Origin: Sipunculus nudus
Lineage: Eukaryota; Annelida; Sipuncula; Golfingiida; Sipunculidae
DNA: 64,000 bases
Assembly (NCBI GenBank): GCA_026874595.1
Contig: CM049308.1
Location: 13,038,001-13,102,000 of the forward strand
Direction of reading: 5' to 3'
Part shown: in pieces, positions 51,157-61,581 of the stretch
Layout of the letters: every line of letters starts with the position of its first letter
How positions within the stretch are numbered: position 1 is the stretch's first letter
Program-made: the position numbers and the translations under genes
Notes under the pieces: generated by a model
Seen by the model: only the letters and a program-made list of their open reading frames with translations
The model's database searches: none
Told to the model about the DNA's origin: nothing

Positions 51157-52010
51157 TCTTTTATTCAGTGCCCTCTCACTGAATTGTCTAGATATACTCC
51201 CGCTCGGGCAGTATTTTGGTTTCCCGACCTTTCTCGATATATTCCTTTTGGGAATATATCGGGCTTTTCCTCTCGCCCTTTTTGACCTCGCTCCTCTGTC
51301 GGGTCTTATTATTTTATTCCCGTTCGGGCAATAAAATACTTTTGGATTCTCTCTCCGCCTCCTGCCTCTATTTTCGCCCCGATTGCTCGTACCTGTTCAG
51401 GCTACGATTTCTCTTTTCAGTAGATAGGTTGTTTCCAGAGCGTGGAAGACAACTTATCTTCAGATGATCCGTGAGCCAGCGAGCCGAGAGCGGGCTCTAT
51501 TCAGCAGTTTTTTACCCAGAGCCGGGCTTAAAACTGTGAGCTTTGTGGACGGTCGGGCCGAGAGCTAGCCCTTGAGCCGAGAGCAGGCTCAATGAATGAG
51601 TTAATTAACTGTACCGAGAGCGGGTATCTGTTAATTAGTTCTTTGTAGGTTTCACCTACCCCGGAGCCAACAAGAAAATTCGAAAAAGTGATACTTTACC
51701 TGATTCCCCTAAAGTAACCTTAACTTATAGAACTAAGCCCTAGCTAAGATGCACTTGTTTGGGGATGGCAGTACTGAAAAGCTGAAAAGCTGAAAAAGAT
51801 AGACTAGTCCTAAAGAGGACTGTTGTGGGTGGCTCCTATCACCAGACTCGCTAATCACTAATGTGAATAGCTTGACTGGGAAGTTAGGCGCCAGTGAGTC
51901 TGCTGTGTCTCCGCGTCTCTGTCCACTTGACTAATTAGGCGGTGGTGGTCTAATTAGAGCTGCTCCCAGGCACGTCCGTTCTCCACGGCTGCTGGGACCG
52001 CAATGCAATG
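51157..52010 (-). promoter_or_regulatory. A4 5' UTR
   Basis: A full leader of 854 nt with four hairpins beside gag, GCTCTCGG repeats and the palindrome at 51806-51821. No gene. Confidence 0.65.
51806..51821. repeat. Palindromic motif in A4 5' UTR
   Basis: AGTCCTAAAGAGGACT, 189 nt from the A4 5' end. Confidence 0.75.
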
Positions 52011-52021
52011 AGGGATGGGAT
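52007..52021. repeat. Target-site duplication of A5, left copy
   Basis: AATGAGGGATGGGAT here and at 57869-57883. The AATG comes from the 5' terminus of A4, so A5 inserted after A4, at the A4 5' junction. Confidence 0.88.
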
Positions 52022-52665
52022 CCATCCATAACCGTTACACCGCTCAGGCAATAACTAGGGTTTCTACGCCGCAGTTTTGCCTCTTCGGGTCCCCCTCATT
52101 CTGCACTGAGGTCGCCAGAACTGACACGCCAGCTAGCCAGCTAGGTCCGGCCCGCCCTCGCCAACCGTCAACCACCGAGGAATCCCCCAGGTGTTCCGGG
52201 AGCCTGAGCCTCGCAACCTGCCAGTAATGTCCGAGCGCTACCGGCCTGCCCCTGGACTATTCGCAGTCCCGTCATGAGCCTTGTCCCTTTCGACCAGGTA
52301 CAGCTCTCGTTCGATCGGAGCCTTCTCGGGAGCCTTCTCGGGAGCCTTCTCTGGTGCTTTTGCCATCATGTCTTGAGCCTTGTCCCTGCTGGTCCTGACC
52401 GGACCCCCGGTTATTTTGACGTCTTGGAGCCTTGTCCCTGATCCTTTCGGGATCCCCGTAACTTTTTCCACCAAACGGCTGGCTCTACAGGGCCAGGTTC
52501 CATACTGCCGGCAACAGGCTGGCCTACTCTTCTATCGAAAAACAGTATGGGGTCTTTTACGTGCCCGTCCCCTTCTGGACACGGGACCGCCATTTAACGT
52601 CCTCATCCGATGGACGGCCCGTGTTTGTCTTTTGCAGGCGGGCGCTGCGGTGCCCCGGAGCCTTT
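52022..52665 (-). other. A5 3' UTR
   Basis: As in A4; no gene. Confidence 0.7.
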
Positions 52666-55455
52666 CTACCCTTCCCCCACTTTCTCTAGTGGGGTGATAA
52701 TACTGGGTTTCCGTCTGCCACTGATCTTTTGCCAGTCGAGCCACATTTTGAGGTCTTTATAAAACTTCTCTTGCTTCACCTTTTCGACATAGCCTTTGCT
52801 CAACCTTAGTATGTGGTCGCTCACATACTCTATATCTGCCTTCTCGTGAAGCACAGATATCCGCGTGCGGGGCGGGAGTCTCAAGGCCGTCCTTAAGGCT
52901 CTGTTTTGAAGCCGTTGAAGTTTTTTAATGTGGTGCTCTTTGGCGGTGATCAGGGCTATGCAGCCGTATGTCATAACCGGTCTGATCCAGGCTTTATAAA
53001 GGTATATCAAACTTTGGGTAGACATGCCTCCTGATCCTGCTTTTAGCACTCTTAAGCAGTTGAGTCTCGCTTTGACCCTCTGTTCGATATCCTCTATATG
53101 AGCCGCCCATGTGAGTCTCTTATCAACCGTCAGACCCAGAAATTTTATCTGGTCTGTGAATTGAATTGGTTCCCCGGCCAATTTCAGTTCTGGCGCTTTG
53201 CCGGCCTTACTGCCTTTCAGGTGCCTACCGAATTTGCAAGCCTGCGTTTTTGTCGCATTGACTCTTACTCGCCATTTGGCGCACCACTTTGTCACCTCGT
53301 CTAGACCGGCCTGTAACCTGGGTACTGCCCTCTTGCTATGTGTCCATAGCGCAGTGTCGTCCGCAAATTGGCTCGTCGCCCCCGTGCGGACCCCTCCTTT
53401 CTCGGACAGGCTAGGCATGTCGTTGACGAATATGACATAGAGCAGCGGGCTGAGAGCTGAGCCCTGCGGTGTGCCTGCGGCGGGTTCGATCTCATGCGAC
53501 TTAGCGTCACCTACTCTGACCCATAGCTTCCTGTCACTTAGGAAGGACGAGAGGAGCCTCACAATGCGAGTCGGTAGTTTTGCCTGCGTTGCGATCTTAT
53601 ACCTTAGACCATCCCGCCATACTGCGTCGAAGGCTTTCTCGACGTCTAGGAATACACCTATAGTATCATTAGATCGCTGCAGGCATTGTCCCACCGACTG
53701 AGTCAACCTGAACAGTTGGTCATTTGTCGACCTGCCCTTACGGAACCCGCTCTGATTCGGGTTAAAGAATTTTGCTTCCTCCAAGTGACCACTGATCCTG
53801 CCAGCCAGTATTCGTTCCAGCACTTTGCCCAGAATTGGCAGTAGGCTGATGGGTCGGTAGCTTTTCGGCAGCGAGTGATCCTTTCCCGGCTTCGGGATCA
53901 TGATCACGTTCGCTCTTTTCCATGCCCTTGGGAAGTACCCCAGTTTCAGACACGCGTTGAACACAGATGTGAGCGCTTCCAGCCCTTCCTCCGGTAGGTT
54001 AATCAGCACTTCCCTGGTGAGGCCGTCCTCCCCCGGGGCTTTTCTGCTTTTGAGTTTTTTCAGCTTCCTGCTGACTTCCGCTTTTGAGATCGCTCTCAGT
54101 AGCGGCTCGTCCTCTGCTGTCTGAGCGTAGCAGCTCTCTACCCTTGCCAGAGGCGAGTATAACTCGTTTGCACCTTGTCTTACGTGCCGATCAACCTCCT
54201 CCTGTGTTTGGTCGTCGAACTGGGGTCCCGTCGGGACCTTGTGTATGTTCCGGAGCGTCTCCGCGAACAAATTTGCCTTGTCCTTTTCCGTACTAGCCAC
54301 CGTTCCCATCGGGCCTGTGAGGTCTGTAGTTCCGACCGATGGTTTGTTCATCGAGCCCGTGTATTGGCGGACCTGTCGCCAAAATTCGCCCACTGATATT
54401 CTGTGGTCCATACCGCTCGTGAACTTGTACCATTCCGCCTTTTTCTGGGCTTTTATTGCATTTTTCACCTCCCGACTAATAGCATTGTATTGGGATTTTA
54501 ACTCCTCTGTTCGGAGTTGGATCTGAAGCCTTCTGATCCTCCTTCTTTCCCTTACAAGTGCTTTAATCGTTGGGGTGAATGACCACCAGTTACGGTTTTT
54601 CCTTTCCACCATCGGACACGCTCGGTCCAGGCAATCTCGCATTTCAGAGGTCAGTTTGTCGACTAGGGTGTCGATTCCTTCTGGGGTCGATGGTTCAGCG
54701 ATACCTCGGAGCCTGTCTGCCAATTCATTTTTAAAGAGCCTCCAGTTTGCCTTTCTCCAAGGCCTCACCATTTTGGGTGGCTTTCTGTTCGCTCTCCAAT
54801 CGAGCTCTAAATGAATTGGCATGTGATCGCTGCCTATATCTTCCCCTACATGAAATTTACTGACCAGTCCTACCTCGGGCGATACGATTGCCAGATCGAG
54901 TATGTTCGTTCCACCGGTTGTGGGGTTCACCCTGGTCGGGCTCCCATCGTTCATTATCACCATACCGTACCGATCTATGCAATCCATCAGTGCTTTCCCG
55001 TTCAGATTAGAGGATCTGCTGCCATACGAGGTGTGTGGGGCATTTAGGTCCCCTAACACCACGTAGTGGCTGCTGTTCCTCTTAATCTTGTCAAAGAGTT
55101 GTGCCCTGGGCCGTGACTGTGGCGGGTTGTAATATACTATTACATCGATTGCCGGGTCGCCGCTGTGGACAGGTTCAACTCTAACCGTTAGAGCTTCTAT
55201 GTCCATCCTTCCTAGCCAGTTTGTTTGGCGGTATACTAGGTTCTCTTTGATCAAGAGAGCCACTCCGCCTCCCATATTACCGTCTGGCCGTCCCCTGTGT
55301 AGCAGGTTATAGCCGGTGAAGGAAACGTTTCTGGTCAGCTTAGACTCGCTGATAGCCATGATATCTACGGAATGCCTGTGGATATAGTTGAGTATCTCTA
55401 ACCTCCTTCCATACAGGCCATTCACGTTTGCGTGGCATAGTTTGAGCTTAACCAT
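52666..55455 (-). CDS. A5 pol, APE endonuclease-reverse transcriptase (929 aa)
   Basis: Intact, starting at the ATG at 55455-55453. One silent change near 54920 was noticed. If the promoter lies in the missing leader, this copy may be silent. Confidence 0.92.
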   Translation of the reverse strand: MVKLKLCHANVNGLYGRRLEILNYIHRHSVDIMAISESKLTRNVSFTGYNLLHRGRPDGNMGGGVALLIKENLVYRQTNWLGRMDIEALTVRVEPVHSGDPAIDVIVYYNPPQSRPRAQLFDKIKRNSSHYVVLGDLNAPHTSYGSRSSNLNGKALMDCIDRYGMVIMNDGSPTRVNPTTGGTNILDLAIVSPEVGLVSKFHVGEDIGSDHMPIHLELDWRANRKPPKMVRPWRKANWRLFKNELADRLRGIAEPSTPEGIDTLVDKLTSEMRDCLDRACPMVERKNRNWWSFTPTIKALVRERRRIRRLQIQLRTEELKSQYNAISREVKNAIKAQKKAEWYKFTSGMDHRISVGEFWRQVRQYTGSMNKPSVGTTDLTGPMGTVASTEKDKANLFAETLRNIHKVPTGPQFDDQTQEEVDRHVRQGANELYSPLARVESCYAQTAEDEPLLRAISKAEVSRKLKKLKSRKAPGEDGLTREVLINLPEEGLEALTSVFNACLKLGYFPRAWKRANVIMIPKPGKDHSLPKSYRPISLLPILGKVLERILAGRISGHLEEAKFFNPNQSGFRKGRSTNDQLFRLTQSVGQCLQRSNDTIGVFLDVEKAFDAVWRDGLRYKIATQAKLPTRIVRLLSSFLSDRKLWVRVGDAKSHEIEPAAGTPQGSALSPLLYVIFVNDMPSLSEKGGVRTGATSQFADDTALWTHSKRAVPRLQAGLDEVTKWCAKWRVRVNATKTQACKFGRHLKGSKAGKAPELKLAGEPIQFTDQIKFLGLTVDKRLTWAAHIEDIEQRVKARLNCLRVLKAGSGGMSTQSLIYLYKAWIRPVMTYGCIALITAKEHHIKKLQRLQNRALRTALRLPPRTRISVLHEKADIEYVSDHILRLSKGYVEKVKQEKFYKDLKMWLDWQKISGRRKPSIITPLEKVGEG

Positions 55456-57478
55456 GACGTCCCCCCACCGACTTCTTAAAACCGTTGCTACCGGCCTTTT
55501 TGGATTTGGGCTGCCTATAGCTGCCCTTATCCTTTTTGGATGATGCGTTACTGGCTGGTACCGATCGAGCTCTCGGCTCCTCACGGTCCTTTTCCGTTCC
55601 TCTGTCCGACAGCGCCGTCCACGACAATTCTAGGCCTAGGTGCCTAGTAGCCGACTTCTTCACCACTGTTACGGCCCGTTCTCTGGGCTCATTGACTTTC
55701 GCCAGCTTCAGCGTTTCTGTGATCACTTCACAGAGAAACTTTATCAGTTTCTCTGGGTTGATCTCTAGCATAGCCTGGCTTTCAGCCACGGCTTGCTCCT
55801 CCGCCGGAGCTACCCCCTTTTCCGTTACATTGCGGTTTTTGGCCGCGGCCCGCCCTCCGGCAAGCCTGGTGGACGTGCTACCGCTAGCCACGACCTGCCC
55901 CCTTTCGGGAGCGGGAGCCTTCTGGGTCCTTACAGCCTCTGAGGCCGTGGGTCCCCGGGAGCCTCTGGTGATTTTGGCGTAGGTCACGCCAGTCTGGTGG
56001 GCTTTGCCTTTCCTGCCTTCCGCGCTCTTGCTGGTCGGCTTCCCTTCAGTGCCGTGTTTAGCCGTTGTCGGCCTCTGCCGGGCACCTTTGAAGGCTGTAC
56101 AGCCCCTGTACATCGCCCTGTGGTCGCCCCCGCAGTTTGCACATTTTGGCTTGCTCTTGTCGGCTGCCCTTCGACAATCTTTGGCATAGTGGCCTGCCTC
56201 GCCACAGTGCCTGCACCTGCCAGCCTTAGTGCATACTTTGGCCGTGTGCCCGAACTGGTAGCAGTTCAGGCACTGGATCGGCTCTACGGCCTTCCGGAAA
56301 GCCTCGCAGCGTATACGCTCGCTCCCGTACCTGAACCCGTGCTCGAGTGCCCTCGTAGCGCTCTCGCTCTGCTGAAAGTGCACGAGCACCTTCCACACCG
56401 GCTTTTTTCCGTGCCTGAGCCGCACGACCTCTTTGGCTTTTAAGCCCTGTTCATTTAACTCCGCCATGATCTCCTCTGTTGAGATATGCGGGCTCATTCC
56501 TCTGGCCACCACCGATGTTTGTTGGGTGCCCTCTGGTTTGGCTTGCTTGTTGCCCCGTGCAAGCTCCACCACTACCTTGGGCCCCGCCTTGATCAGTGGG
56601 CGCCAGTCGGGCCTGGCTTCCCTTGCTGTTTCGGGGAGCGTGACCACCATTACTCCCCTGTCGAACTTTGTCTTACAGGCGGAGGTGCCCGTGCACTCCG
56701 TCACCAGCCTGTTCATTTTTCTACTGTTCTGCCTGAGGGCTGCCGGTAAGCCCCTGACCCAGTACCGAGCCAAGCCCTCTTTCTCCTGGTCGGCCACCTC
56801 ACCTTCCGGCTGGCCGTTCTCCGTGCTCCCTGTCCGTACAGGCGAGCTTCGGGTCGGAGTTCCGTCCGCTGCTTGATTAACCCGGGTCCCCGGTTTGGTG
56901 GGCGACCCGCTATCACCTGAGCGGACTGGATTAGAGGGCGTCGATCTCTCGATCGAGCTCGGGGACAGTGTCCTGAGAACCGTCGGCCACTCAGGCGATC
57001 CCACGTCTATGATTGGAGACCCCGACCGTTCGGGCGTCCCCGCCTTGTCCGGCCCCGGGACCTCCGGGGTGACCACTCCCGGGGTCTGCGGGGTTACCAC
57101 TACCCTGTATGAATCGTTGCCCCTCTCCGGGGAGTCATCGAATAGCTCGAAACTGGCGTCCCCTGTCGGGGTGGCCGGTACCGAGCTCGGGGAACCCAGC
57201 GTAGAGCTTGGCGAGTTCGATGCCCCTTGCATCGCTCCCTCGCCTGCTGGGCTCTGTGAGGCCGAACCCTTGTTCGCGCCTCGACCCTCCATCTCGGTCC
57301 GCACGTCCGCCGCCTGCGCTCTACCGATGCTCTCCGTGATGAGCCCCGTAATCATCTGGAGGGCGTCAGGCCCGTGCCTTGCTGCCTGCTGCAGCCCACC
57401 TGTGATCTGGGTGAGACCCGGGATCACTTCTCTTTCCCTCTGAGAAAGCACCAACAGCCTGGTAAGTGCTTCCGCCAT
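55448..57478 (-). CDS. A5 gag, CCHC zinc-knuckle protein (676 aa)
   Basis: Intact; protein appears identical to A3. Confidence 0.92.
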   Translation of the reverse strand: MAEALTRLLVLSQREREVIPGLTQITGGLQQAARHGPDALQMITGLITESIGRAQAADVRTEMEGRGANKGSASQSPAGEGAMQGASNSPSSTLGSPSSVPATPTGDASFELFDDSPERGNDSYRVVVTPQTPGVVTPEVPGPDKAGTPERSGSPIIDVGSPEWPTVLRTLSPSSIERSTPSNPVRSGDSGSPTKPGTRVNQAADGTPTRSSPVRTGSTENGQPEGEVADQEKEGLARYWVRGLPAALRQNSRKMNRLVTECTGTSACKTKFDRGVMVVTLPETAREARPDWRPLIKAGPKVVVELARGNKQAKPEGTQQTSVVARGMSPHISTEEIMAELNEQGLKAKEVVRLRHGKKPVWKVLVHFQQSESATRALEHGFRYGSERIRCEAFRKAVEPIQCLNCYQFGHTAKVCTKAGRCRHCGEAGHYAKDCRRAADKSKPKCANCGGDHRAMYRGCTAFKGARQRPTTAKHGTEGKPTSKSAEGRKGKAHQTGVTYAKITRGSRGPTASEAVRTQKAPAPERGQVVASGSTSTRLAGGRAAAKNRNVTEKGVAPAEEQAVAESQAMLEINPEKLIKFLCEVITETLKLAKVNEPRERAVTVVKKSATRHLGLELSWTALSDRGTEKDREEPRARSVPASNASSKKDKGSYRQPKSKKAGSNGFKKSVGGRHG

Positions 57479-57868
57479 TCTTTTATTCAGTGCCCTCTCA
57501 CTGAATTGTCTAGATATACTCCCGCTCGGGCAGTATTTTGGTTTCCCGACCTTTCTCGATATATTCCTTTTGGGAATATATCGGGCTTTTCCTCTCGCCC
57601 TTTTTGACCTCGCTCCTCTGTCGGGTCTTATTATTTTATTCCCGTTCGGGCAATAAAATACTTTTGGATTCTCTCTCCGCCTCCTGCCTCTATTTTCGCC
57701 CCGATTGCTCGTACCTGTTCAGGCTACGATTTCTCTTTTCAGTAGATAGGTTGTTTCCAGAGCGTGGAAGACAACTTATCTTCAGATGATCCGTGAGCCA
57801 GCGAGCCGAGAGCGGGCTCTATTCAGCAGTTTTTTACCCAGAGCCGGGCTTAAAACTGTGAGCTTTGT
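57479..57868 (-). promoter_or_regulatory. A5 5' UTR, truncated
   Basis: 390 nt remain: four hairpins and one or two GCTCTCGG repeats. The cut is at GTGAGCTTTGT. Confidence 0.7.
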
Positions 57869-57883
57869 AATGAGGGATGGGAT
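57869..57883. repeat. Target-site duplication of A5, right copy
   Basis: AATGAGGGATGGGAT, matching 52007-52021. The B6 3' UTR resumes after it. Confidence 0.88.
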
Positions 57884-58707
57884 GTCTTAGGGGTCAATTA
57901 ATGTAGGTTGCGGCCCCTACCTAGTGCCTTGGCCTGACCTGTTAATTGATGCTTAATGCGTGTTGTATACCAAACAGGGGATGCTAGCTGCAGCGGGATA
58001 AGCATTGTTCCCGCCGCAGCTAGGATCCGATGCTTAGTTGATGGTCGGGCCGGTTTTTACTGATTTTGGCATTAATTTTTTTTCCAAAATTTCTATTTTT
58101 ATTTGCCGAAACTTCTTAATGTTTAAGTTTAGGGCGGGTTCTGTGGGTTTTGAGGAAATTGGGGTTGTATTTTATTTTCCAGTTTGTTAATTTGGTTGCT
58201 AAAGTTGGTACGGGGCGTTGTTTCGCTTATAAATTTTGGAGGGCCGGGGAGTGATTTTTCTTTAGTTTTGAACCTTATGTAAACTCGTTAATATTTGGTT
58301 TTTAATTTAGAAATTTGGGGGAGTGGAAGATTTTAGAAAGTTCTTTTGGTTTTCGCTATAATTTTGGGCTTTGGGGAATAGTAGGTTGGTTAATTTTGGG
58401 GGTGAAATGGATACGGGCCTTAGTTGTGCTTAATTGATTGTGGAGACCTTGTATGCAAATTAGGGGATGCCAGCTGCAGGGGTCTAATTTACCTCTGCAG
58501 ATTCGATCCCCCTGTTGCTCGAAGGTCGGGGTGTGTTGAATGGAGGTCAGGTCGGTTTACAGGTGCGGGGTCGCGACCCATATTGCTGACCTCTTGTTTT
58601 TGTGAGTGTTGGGTTCTGTGTTGTGTGTATCCGTTGAGAAAGCTTGTTGGTGTAGTTTTTTGGATGTTTAATATATAGTTTATTTGTTTTATTAATTATT
58701 TACTATG
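57884..58707 (-). other. B6 3' UTR, proximal part
   Basis: Two hairpin modules (near 57977 and 58465) in AT-rich DNA, continuous with the pol stop. No gene. Confidence 0.65.
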
Positions 58708-61581
58708 TTATTGTTGATTTTGTCCTTCTAGAATGTAATCTAGAGGGGACTTTATTTTTATATTGTTTTTTGGTTGTGTGTAATCGTGTTGATATTTAAG
58801 TAGTTTTATTGTGTCCAGTTCTTTTATTCTTTCATAGGAGTTTGTTGCTTGTTCTTTTAAATATTCAGTGATTTTGGGGGTGTTTGTTTTTTCTCTTAAT
58901 TCGTCTGTTTTTCTTAGTTTGTGTGTTCTGAGAATGGCTCTCAGTGCTTTATTTTGTGTGATTTCTAGTTTATTTAACATTGTTTTTCCAGCGCCTAGGA
59001 ACGCAATGGACCCATATGTGCCTATAGGGCGGATCCATTGTTTGTACAGGTAGCTTGCCGTTTCTATTTTCGGTCCGTCATGTTTGTAGCACAGAGCTTT
59101 TAGAATATTTACTCTGTTCCACATTCTTTGGATTATATTTTCGATGTGTGGTTTCCAGGTGGCTCTTGAGTCGAATGTTACACCTAGAAATTTTGCCTCT
59201 TTGTGTTCTTTGAGGTCCTCTCCTAATAATTCTAGGGGCTCGAAATATTTGGGTTTTTTAGCTTTTGTGAATAAAACAGTTTGTGTTTTTGAGGGGTTTA
59301 AGCGGACTCTCCAGTCGTCGCACCAATCTTCTATTCTTTGTAATTGGGCCTGTACTTTATTTCTGGAGTATTTTGGGTTCGTGTCGGTCGACCAGATGGC
59401 GATGTCGTCAGCGTATTGTGATACGCATAGTTGTTGTCCTGATTTGGGGATGTCATTTACATACATTATGTATAGTAGAGGGCTGAGAACAGAGCCCTGG
59501 GGGGTCCCTGCTTTAAGAGTTATTTCCTGTGATAGGGTCCCTTTAACTTTTACTCTAAGTGTCCTGTTGTGTAAGAAGGATGAAATTAGTCTGATTATTT
59601 TATTTGGTAGATGGGATTTCATTATTTTGTATCTGATTCCGTCGGACCATACGGAGTCAAAAGCCTTTTCCACATCGAGGAATGTGGCCAGGGTATATTG
59701 ACTCCGTTTAAAGCCTGTGGTTATTGATTGGCTAAGTCGGAGGATGTGGTCGGTGGTGGATCTGCCCGCTCTGAACCCGGACTGATCTTGGTTAAAATAT
59801 GGGCCCCCCAATTCGGGAGGTCGGTTGTCCAAAAACGTGGTTATTCTATTTTTTAGGATTTTTTCAAATAATTTTCCTATGCAGGGGAGTAAGCTGATAG
59901 GTCTGAAATTTGTTGGTTTGTCTTGTGTTTTGCCGGGTTTTGGAATCATTGTTACTATGGCTTTTTTCCAATCGTCTGGGAAGTATCCCCAGTTAATGCA
60001 GAGTGTGTATAATTTCGCTATTCTTTCTAAACAGGTGTCGGGGAGTTTTTTTAATATTACGTAGTTAATGTTGTCTTCGCCTGGGGCTGATTTTCCCTTG
60101 GCTGTTTTAAGTGCGCGTTTTATTTCAATTAGCGCAACGGGCCTGACTGCGGGATCATTATCATCTGTTTCATTTATTTGTGTTTGTAATGGTTTGAATA
60201 AAGTCGGGTTGTTTTCTATAGTTTCAGTTACTGTATCATAGAGTTCCTCATTAAAATCTTCATCTTCTGGTGTTGTGTGTATTTTTTCCAGTGTGTTCGC
60301 GAATAAATCTGCTTTGCTTTGTGGGGTTTCGGCTACAGAGCCGTCGGGTTTTAACAGCGGTTGGGATTGCCCTGTGCTGGGATTTGTTCTTGTGTTTGAG
60401 TATTGTTTGAATTTATTCCAAAATTGTTTTGTGTTTGTTTTATCATCTAAGCTATTTATGTAGTCTGTCCATTGTGTGCGTTTTTGTTCTAGGATAGCTT
60501 TTTGTGTTAGTTTATTTATTCTGTTATATAAATGGTTCGCTTCGGCCGTGCGGGCCCGTTTTTGATAATTTCGGACTCGGCGACGCAGTTTTACAAGTTC
60601 CCTGATTCTGGGCGTGAAGTGCCACCAATTTCTATTTTTATTTATTTTTTCAGGCGCTACTATATTAATAGCTTCGGTGATGGACTGGGTCATCTCGTAT
60701 GTCAGGTTATCGATCTGGAGGTGGGTAATAACATCCGCCTCGTCAGGATCGGTCATTTTTTCGTCCGTGTATTTTTGGAATTTTTCCCAGTCTGCGTTTT
60801 TCAGGTCTCTGAATTTTTTTGGGGGCGCGACCTGTGGTGCCCAGTTTATATCTAAATGGATTGGGAGATGATCTGAACCTATATCCTCTCCCACATAATA
60901 TTCAGAACTTAAAGCTAATTCTGGCGTGGCTAGAGCGAGGTCTAGTATGTTCCACGCTCCGTTTGCGGTGTTAAAGTAAGTCGGGTTTTCGTCATTTAAT
61001 AGTATTAAATTACCGTCTGAGAGTTCATTCATTAATATTCTCCCAGACTCGTTTGTGTATCGCGCTCCGTAATTTTCATGAGGGGCGTTCAGGTCTCCGA
61101 GGATTATGTAATTTTTGCTGTTATTTCTGATTTTTTGGAATATTTGCGGTTGTAATTTGTTTTGTGGCGGATTGTAATAAACTATTATATCTAGGGGGGA
61201 GGTTGTGTTTTGTTCGTTGTTTATGCGCACGGAGAGGGCTTCTGCTTTAAAATGCCCGAACCATTTGTTTATAGTATAGTTTAGTTGTCTATCTATACAA
61301 ATGGCCGTGCCCCCTCCGGCTCCTGTTTTTCTGTCTGCTCTGATTAAGTCGTAGGGTCCCATCGAGAAATGGGTACCCGGTTTGAGTTTTGTTTCTGTTA
61401 TCAGAGCGATTTGTATGTGGTTTCTTGTTAAATAGTTTAATAAACTTTGTTTTTTGGTGGTGAGACTGTTTGTGTTTATGTGTATGATCTTGAGTTTGTC
61501 GTTTGTGGTGTTAGTGGGGGTGCTTGTGCTACTATTACTATTATTTACAATATCGAATTTCTCTGTTTTGGGTTGTATTAG
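58708..61581 (-). CDS. B6 pol, APE endonuclease-reverse transcriptase (957 aa)
   Basis: Complete element B pol with all motifs named under B3. The frame meets the gag stop as CTAATA (gag stop TAA; pol CTA ATA), so it lacks even the CTG seen in B1 and B3. Exactly 73 codons still separate this point from the first ATG (61362), and they encode the first endonuclease motifs. The RT region is nearly identical to B3 and B2, but divergence from B1 rises sharply upstream of about 61375. Confidence 0.88.
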   Translation of the reverse strand, partial: LIQPKTEKFDIVNNSNSSTSTPTNTTNDKLKIIHINTNSLTTKKQSLLNYLTRNHIQIALITETKLKPGTHFSMGPYDLIRADRKTGAGGGTAICIDRQLNYTINKWFGHFKAEALSVRINNEQNTTSPLDIIVYYNPPQNKLQPQIFQKIRNNSKNYIILGDLNAPHENYGARYTNESGRILMNELSDGNLILLNDENPTYFNTANGAWNILDLALATPELALSSEYYVGEDIGSDHLPIHLDINWAPQVAPPKKFRDLKNADWEKFQKYTDEKMTDPDEADVITHLQIDNLTYEMTQSITEAINIVAPEKINKNRNWWHFTPRIRELVKLRRRVRNYQKRARTAEANHLYNRINKLTQKAILEQKRTQWTDYINSLDDKTNTKQFWNKFKQYSNTRTNPSTGQSQPLLKPDGSVAETPQSKADLFANTLEKIHTTPEDEDFNEELYDTVTETIENNPTLFKPLQTQINETDDNDPAVRPVALIEIKRALKTAKGKSAPGEDNINYVILKKLPDTCLERIAKLYTLCINWGYFPDDWKKAIVTMIPKPGKTQDKPTNFRPISLLPCIGKLFEKILKNRITTFLDNRPPELGGPYFNQDQSGFRAGRSTTDHILRLSQSITTGFKRSQYTLATFLDVEKAFDSVWSDGIRYKIMKSHLPNKIIRLISSFLHNRTLRVKVKGTLSQEITLKAGTPQGSVLSPLLYIMYVNDIPKSGQQLCVSQYADDIAIWSTDTNPKYSRNKVQAQLQRIEDWCDDWRVRLNPSKTQTVLFTKAKKPKYFEPLELLGEDLKEHKEAKFLGVTFDSRATWKPHIENIIQRMWNRVNILKALCYKHDGPKIETASYLYKQWIRPIGTYGSIAFLGAGKTMLNKLEITQNKALRAILRTHKLRKTDELREKTNTPKITEYLKEQATNSYERIKELDTIKLLKYQHDYTQPKNNIKIKSPLDYILEGQNQQ

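Larger units (their letters stand above)
45700..52010 (-). mobile_element. Element A copy A4, full length
   Basis: Inserted in the B6 3' UTR with AGGGATGGGAT at 45689-45699 and 52011-52021. The uninterrupted target is seen in B4 near 37398. Its sense 5' end is CATTGCATTGCGGTCCCAG. Both frames are open. Confidence 0.94.
52022..57868 (-). mobile_element. Element A copy A5, 5'-truncated in the leader
   Basis: In the same orientation as A4 and joined to it head to tail. It lacks about 460 nt of the 5' UTR, including the palindrome, but keeps the four hairpins and both complete frames. Flanked by a 15-bp duplication. Confidence 0.93.
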
